This document shows positions 5,769-8,082 of a stretch of 8,082 nucleotides of DNA, in pieces. The DNA is taken from the NCBI GenBank assembly GCA_900757295.1, contig CAAENH010000053.1:1-8082 (forward strand), given 5' to 3'. Source of the stretch: Bacilli bacterium (GTDB lineage Bacteria > Bacillota_I > Bacilli_A > RF39 > UBA660). The position numbers and the translations under genes are program-made. The notes under the pieces were generated by a model. That model was not told the DNA's origin. It ran no database searches and saw only the letters and a list, made by a program, of their open reading frames with translations. Each line of letters starts with the position of its first letter. Within the stretch, counting starts at the first letter, position 1.

Positions 5769-7501
5769 TGATAATGAAAGGTCAAAAAATTAACGATCGC
5801 TATCAAATTATAAAAACTATTGGTGAAGGTGGAATGGCTAATGTTTATTTAGCCTATGATACTATTTTAGATCGAAATGTTGCTGTTAAAGTATTACGTG
5901 GAGATTTAGCTCAAGATGAAAAATTTGTTAGACGTTTTCAAAGAGAAGCTTTATCTGCAAGTAGCTTATCGCATCCTAATATTGTAGAAGTTTACGATGT
6001 TGGTGAAGATAATGGTCAATATTATATAGTAATGGAATATATAGAAGGAAAACATTTAAAGCAATTATTAAAAAAACGTGGTAATTTAACAGTAACTGAA
6101 GTAATTGATATTATGCTTCAAATCACTGATGGAATGGCCCTTGCTCATGATTCATATATTATTCATCGTGATATTAAACCACAAAATATTATGATATTAG
6201 AAAACGGATTAGTTAAAATTACTGATTTTGGAATTGCAATGGCAATGAATGCTGCTCAATTAACACAAACCAATTCAGTAATGGGTTCTGTACATTATTT
6301 ACCTCCAGAGCAGGCTAGTGGTAATGGATCAACACTTCAAAGTGATATATATTCTATGGGAATATTAATGTATGAATTATTATGTGGTCATTTACCATAT
6401 AGAGGTGATAATGCTGTAGAAATAGCTTTGAAACATCTTAAAGAACCGCTTCCATCAATAAGAGAGTACTTGCCTAACTTACCACAAAGTGTTGAGAATG
6501 TTATATTAAAAGCAACAGCTAAGAATCCTAAAAATAGATATGCTGATGCTAGAGAAATGCATGAAGATCTAAAAACCGTAATGGATGATTCTAGAATAAA
6601 TGAACCAAGATATGTTTATCCTTATCCTGAAGGGGAAGAAGTAGAAAAAACAAAAAAAGTTGTAAAAAATGAAATGCCAGATGATGAAGTTAAAGTAAAA
6701 CAAATAACAAAAGATGATTTGAAAAAACAAAATAAATTATTAATAGCTTTGGGTTCAATATTTGCTGGATTAATTATAATTATAACAACATTAGTATTTA
6801 TAATTCCTTTAATTACAGAGGGAAAAGAAGTAATAGTTCCTGATGTATCAAATATGAGTGAAAAGAAAGCTATTAAAACTTTACAAGATAAAGGTTTTAA
6901 GATAGCAGATGAAACTAAAGAAGTTAGTTCAAATGATATAGAAAAAGGGAAAGTTGTTAAAACAAATCCCATTGCTGGTTCTAAAAAGGTAAAAGGAAAA
7001 GTTATCACATTATATTTATCAAGTGGTAGTAATCAAATTACGATTGAAGATTATACTGGACAAAACTTTAATGAAGTAAAAGGCAAATTAAGTGCTTATA
7101 ATATAAATGTTGTTCAAGAGAAGAAAGAAGTAAAAGATAAAAAAGATCTTAGTGATAATGAAATAATTGGTCAATCAGTAGAAGCAGGTAAAAAGCTTTC
7201 GCCTAATGAAAGTATTACATTATATGTACCTGATATAACAACTAAATATCCAGATTTTTCTAATGGATATACTGTTGACTCTGTAAAAAGTTTCTGCGAT
7301 GCTAACGGCGTTACTTTAAATGTTGAATATGTAGAAACAAAAGATTATACTCCAGGAACTATATATTATCAAAGCAAATCTGCTGGCTATACTGTTTCAA
7401 GTGGTTCGTCATTGACTATTAAAGTTGCTCAAGGTACTGAAACTGAAAACAATACTTCTTCAACTGATGATAATTTGTGTGAAACAACAGGATTGTGTTA
7501 A
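5768..7501 (+). CDS. prkC: Membrane Ser/Thr protein kinase with three PASTA domains, PrkC (StkP/PknB family)
   Basis: PrkC senses peptidoglycan fragments or lipid II outside the cell and phosphorylates cytoplasmic proteins on Ser/Thr. The 577-residue product has an N-terminal kinase domain (about 12-270). Visible are the glycine loop GEGGMANVY (19-27), Lys41 in VAVK, Glu60, catalytic HRDIKPQN (133-140), DFG (153-155), and the activation segment TQTNSVMGSVHYLPPEQ (166-182) with candidate autophosphorylation threonines. A charged juxtamembrane linker (~275-322), one transmembrane helix (~324-348) and three PASTA domains (~354-418, 423-487, 490-555) follow. The Ser/Thr/Asn-rich tail ends in CETTGLC, so the protein carries three extracellular cysteines (510, 571, 577). 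ATG 5768 is preferred: GAGG (5754-5757) is 10 nt upstream, against 16 nt for the alternative ATG at 5774. Both junctions are TAATG overlaps. The length is slightly below B. subtilis PrkC, and the kinase should be active. Confidence 0.97.
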   Translation: MIMKGQKINDRYQIIKTIGEGGMANVYLAYDTILDRNVAVKVLRGDLAQDEKFVRRFQREALSASSLSHPNIVEVYDVGEDNGQYYIVMEYIEGKHLKQLLKKRGNLTVTEVIDIMLQITDGMALAHDSYIIHRDIKPQNIMILENGLVKITDFGIAMAMNAAQLTQTNSVMGSVHYLPPEQASGNGSTLQSDIYSMGILMYELLCGHLPYRGDNAVEIALKHLKEPLPSIREYLPNLPQSVENVILKATAKNPKNRYADAREMHEDLKTVMDDSRINEPRYVYPYPEGEEVEKTKKVVKNEMPDDEVKVKQITKDDLKKQNKLLIALGSIFAGLIIIITTLVFIIPLITEGKEVIVPDVSNMSEKKAIKTLQDKGFKIADETKEVSSNDIEKGKVVKTNPIAGSKKVKGKVITLYLSSGSNQITIEDYTGQNFNEVKGKLSAYNINVVQEKKEVKDKKDLSDNEIIGQSVEAGKKLSPNESITLYVPDITTKYPDFSNGYTVDSVKSFCDANGVTLNVEYVETKDYTPGTIYYQSKSAGYTVSSGSSLTIKVAQGTETENNTSSTDDNLCETTGLC

Positions 7502-8082
7502 TGCAAGGAAAAATAATAAGAATAATTAGTAATCTTTATACTGTTAAATGCAGTGATGGTAAATATGATTGTCAAGCTAGAGGAAAATTTAGAAATGATA
7601 AAATAACTCCTCTAGTTGGTGATGATTGTATTATTGATAAAGATAATAAATATATTTTAGAAATATTACCGCGTAAAAATGAACTAAAAAGGCCATTGGT
7701 TTCTAATATTGATACAGCAGTAATTGTCACTAGTATAAAGCAACCAGATTTATCTTTAAATCTTTTGGATAAAATGTTGAGCATAATTACTATAAATAAA
7801 ATAAAGCCAATTATTTGTTTTACCAAGTTGGATTTAGCAGATAAAAATGATAAAAAATTAATCAAGCAATTAAAAAAATATTATGAGAGTATTAATATTC
7901 CAGTATTAAATAATAAAAAAATTGGCAAGTTAAAAAGATGTTTAAAGAATCAAGTTGTAGTTTTTACTGGTCAAACAGGTGCTGGGAAATCATCTTTGTT
8001 AAATAAAATAGATAAAACTCTAAATTTAAAAACAGGAGAGATATCTATGGCTTTAAATAGAGGAAAACATACTACTAGACAT
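7501..8082 (+). CDS. rsgA: Ribosome small subunit-dependent GTPase RsgA (CpgA/YloQ), 5' part, cut by window end
   Basis: RsgA is a circularly permuted GTPase that binds the 30S subunit during late maturation. The frame is open from ATG 7501 to the window end, giving 194 residues of the usual ~290-300. The N-terminal OB fold contains YDCQARGKFR (22-31) and TPLVGD (36-41). The permuted GTPase domain shows G4 TKLD (108-111) before the P-loop GQTGAGKS (157-164), and then the switch motif RGKHTTRH (187-194) at the very end. The G4-before-G1 order is diagnostic of this family. G3 and the C-terminal zinc-binding domain lie outside the window. The sequence between G4 and G1 is compact and lacks a clear G5 SAK-like motif. 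The start overlaps the prkC stop (TAATG), with AGGA (7489-7492) 8 nt upstream. RsgA next to prkC is the standard Firmicutes arrangement, and B. subtilis CpgA is a reported PrkC substrate. Confidence 0.95.
   Translation, partial: MQGKIIRIISNLYTVKCSDGKYDCQARGKFRNDKITPLVGDDCIIDKDNKYILEILPRKNELKRPLVSNIDTAVIVTSIKQPDLSLNLLDKMLSIITINKIKPIICFTKLDLADKNDKKLIKQLKKYYESINIPVLNNKKIGKLKRCLKNQVVVFTGQTGAGKSSLLNKIDKTLNLKTGEISMALNRGKHTTRH

Noticed and set aside
6622..7008. 128-residue open frame on the minus strand inside prkC
   Set aside because: It is antisense to the juxtamembrane, transmembrane and first PASTA regions; its low-complexity hydrophobic composition mirrors the sense strand.
7572..7865. 97-residue minus-strand open frame opposite rsgA
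   Set aside because: The plus strand encodes clear RsgA motifs across this stretch, so the antisense frame is a shadow.
1..8082. Mycoplasma-type genetic code (TGA read as Trp)
   Set aside because: All Trp codons seen are TGG and no conserved frame is broken by TGA; all complete genes end in TAA, so the standard bacterial code explains everything.
1..8082. CRISPR array, tRNA, riboswitch or insertion sequence
   Set aside because: The only sizeable gaps (2327-2409 and 3931-4001) are filled by terminators, promoters and the inverted repeat; no repeat-spacer pattern, cloverleaf or transposase was seen.

Overview
The window is very AT-rich DNA with all detected genes on the + strand. It reads as a wall-bearing low-GC Firmicute (Bacillota), probably a Bacilli or Erysipelotrichia-like gut lineage; the lineage is inference, not shown. 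The evidence is the gene order rlmN-prpC-prkC-rsgA, which matches the well-known Bacillus subtilis cluster, Shine-Dalgarno sequences of the AGGTG/GAGG type, extended -10 promoters (TGnTATAAT), and a PrkC that keeps three extracellular PASTA domains, implying peptidoglycan. Every complete gene ends in TAA and every tryptophan is TGG, so nothing suggests the Mycoplasma code.

Positions 1-2340 hold the C-terminal part of an unrecognised, probably beta-rich protein (left end cut by the window). It is followed after 19 nt by a 619-residue adenylate-forming (ANL superfamily) acyl-CoA synthetase or ligase with some unusual core-motif residues. An AT-rich hairpin with a T-run closes this unit.

Positions 2341-3960 hold a single-gene unit. 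It has an extended -10 promoter, a perfect 10-bp inverted repeat just upstream of the ribosome binding site, a 506-residue multi-pass membrane histidine kinase with no response regulator beside it, and a hairpin terminator.

Positions 3961-8082 are a tightly packed conserved operon: rlmN (23S rRNA/tRNA adenine-C2 methyltransferase), prpC (PP2C phosphatase), prkC (PASTA Ser/Thr kinase) and the 5' part of rsgA (ribosome assembly GTPase, cut by the right end). The junctions are abutting or 1-nt overlaps (TAATG twice). The kinase/phosphatase pair is a reversible protein phosphorylation module linked to cell-wall sensing, and RlmN and RsgA act on the ribosome; RsgA (CpgA) is a reported PrkC substrate in B. 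subtilis.

No RNA gene, mobile element, CRISPR array or long repeat was seen. I do not see convincing evidence for a wholly new system. The items most worth a second look are the histidine kinase control region, the atypical ligase with a stop-interrupted upstream start, the near-leaderless rlmN promoter, and the extracellular cysteine tail of PrkC.
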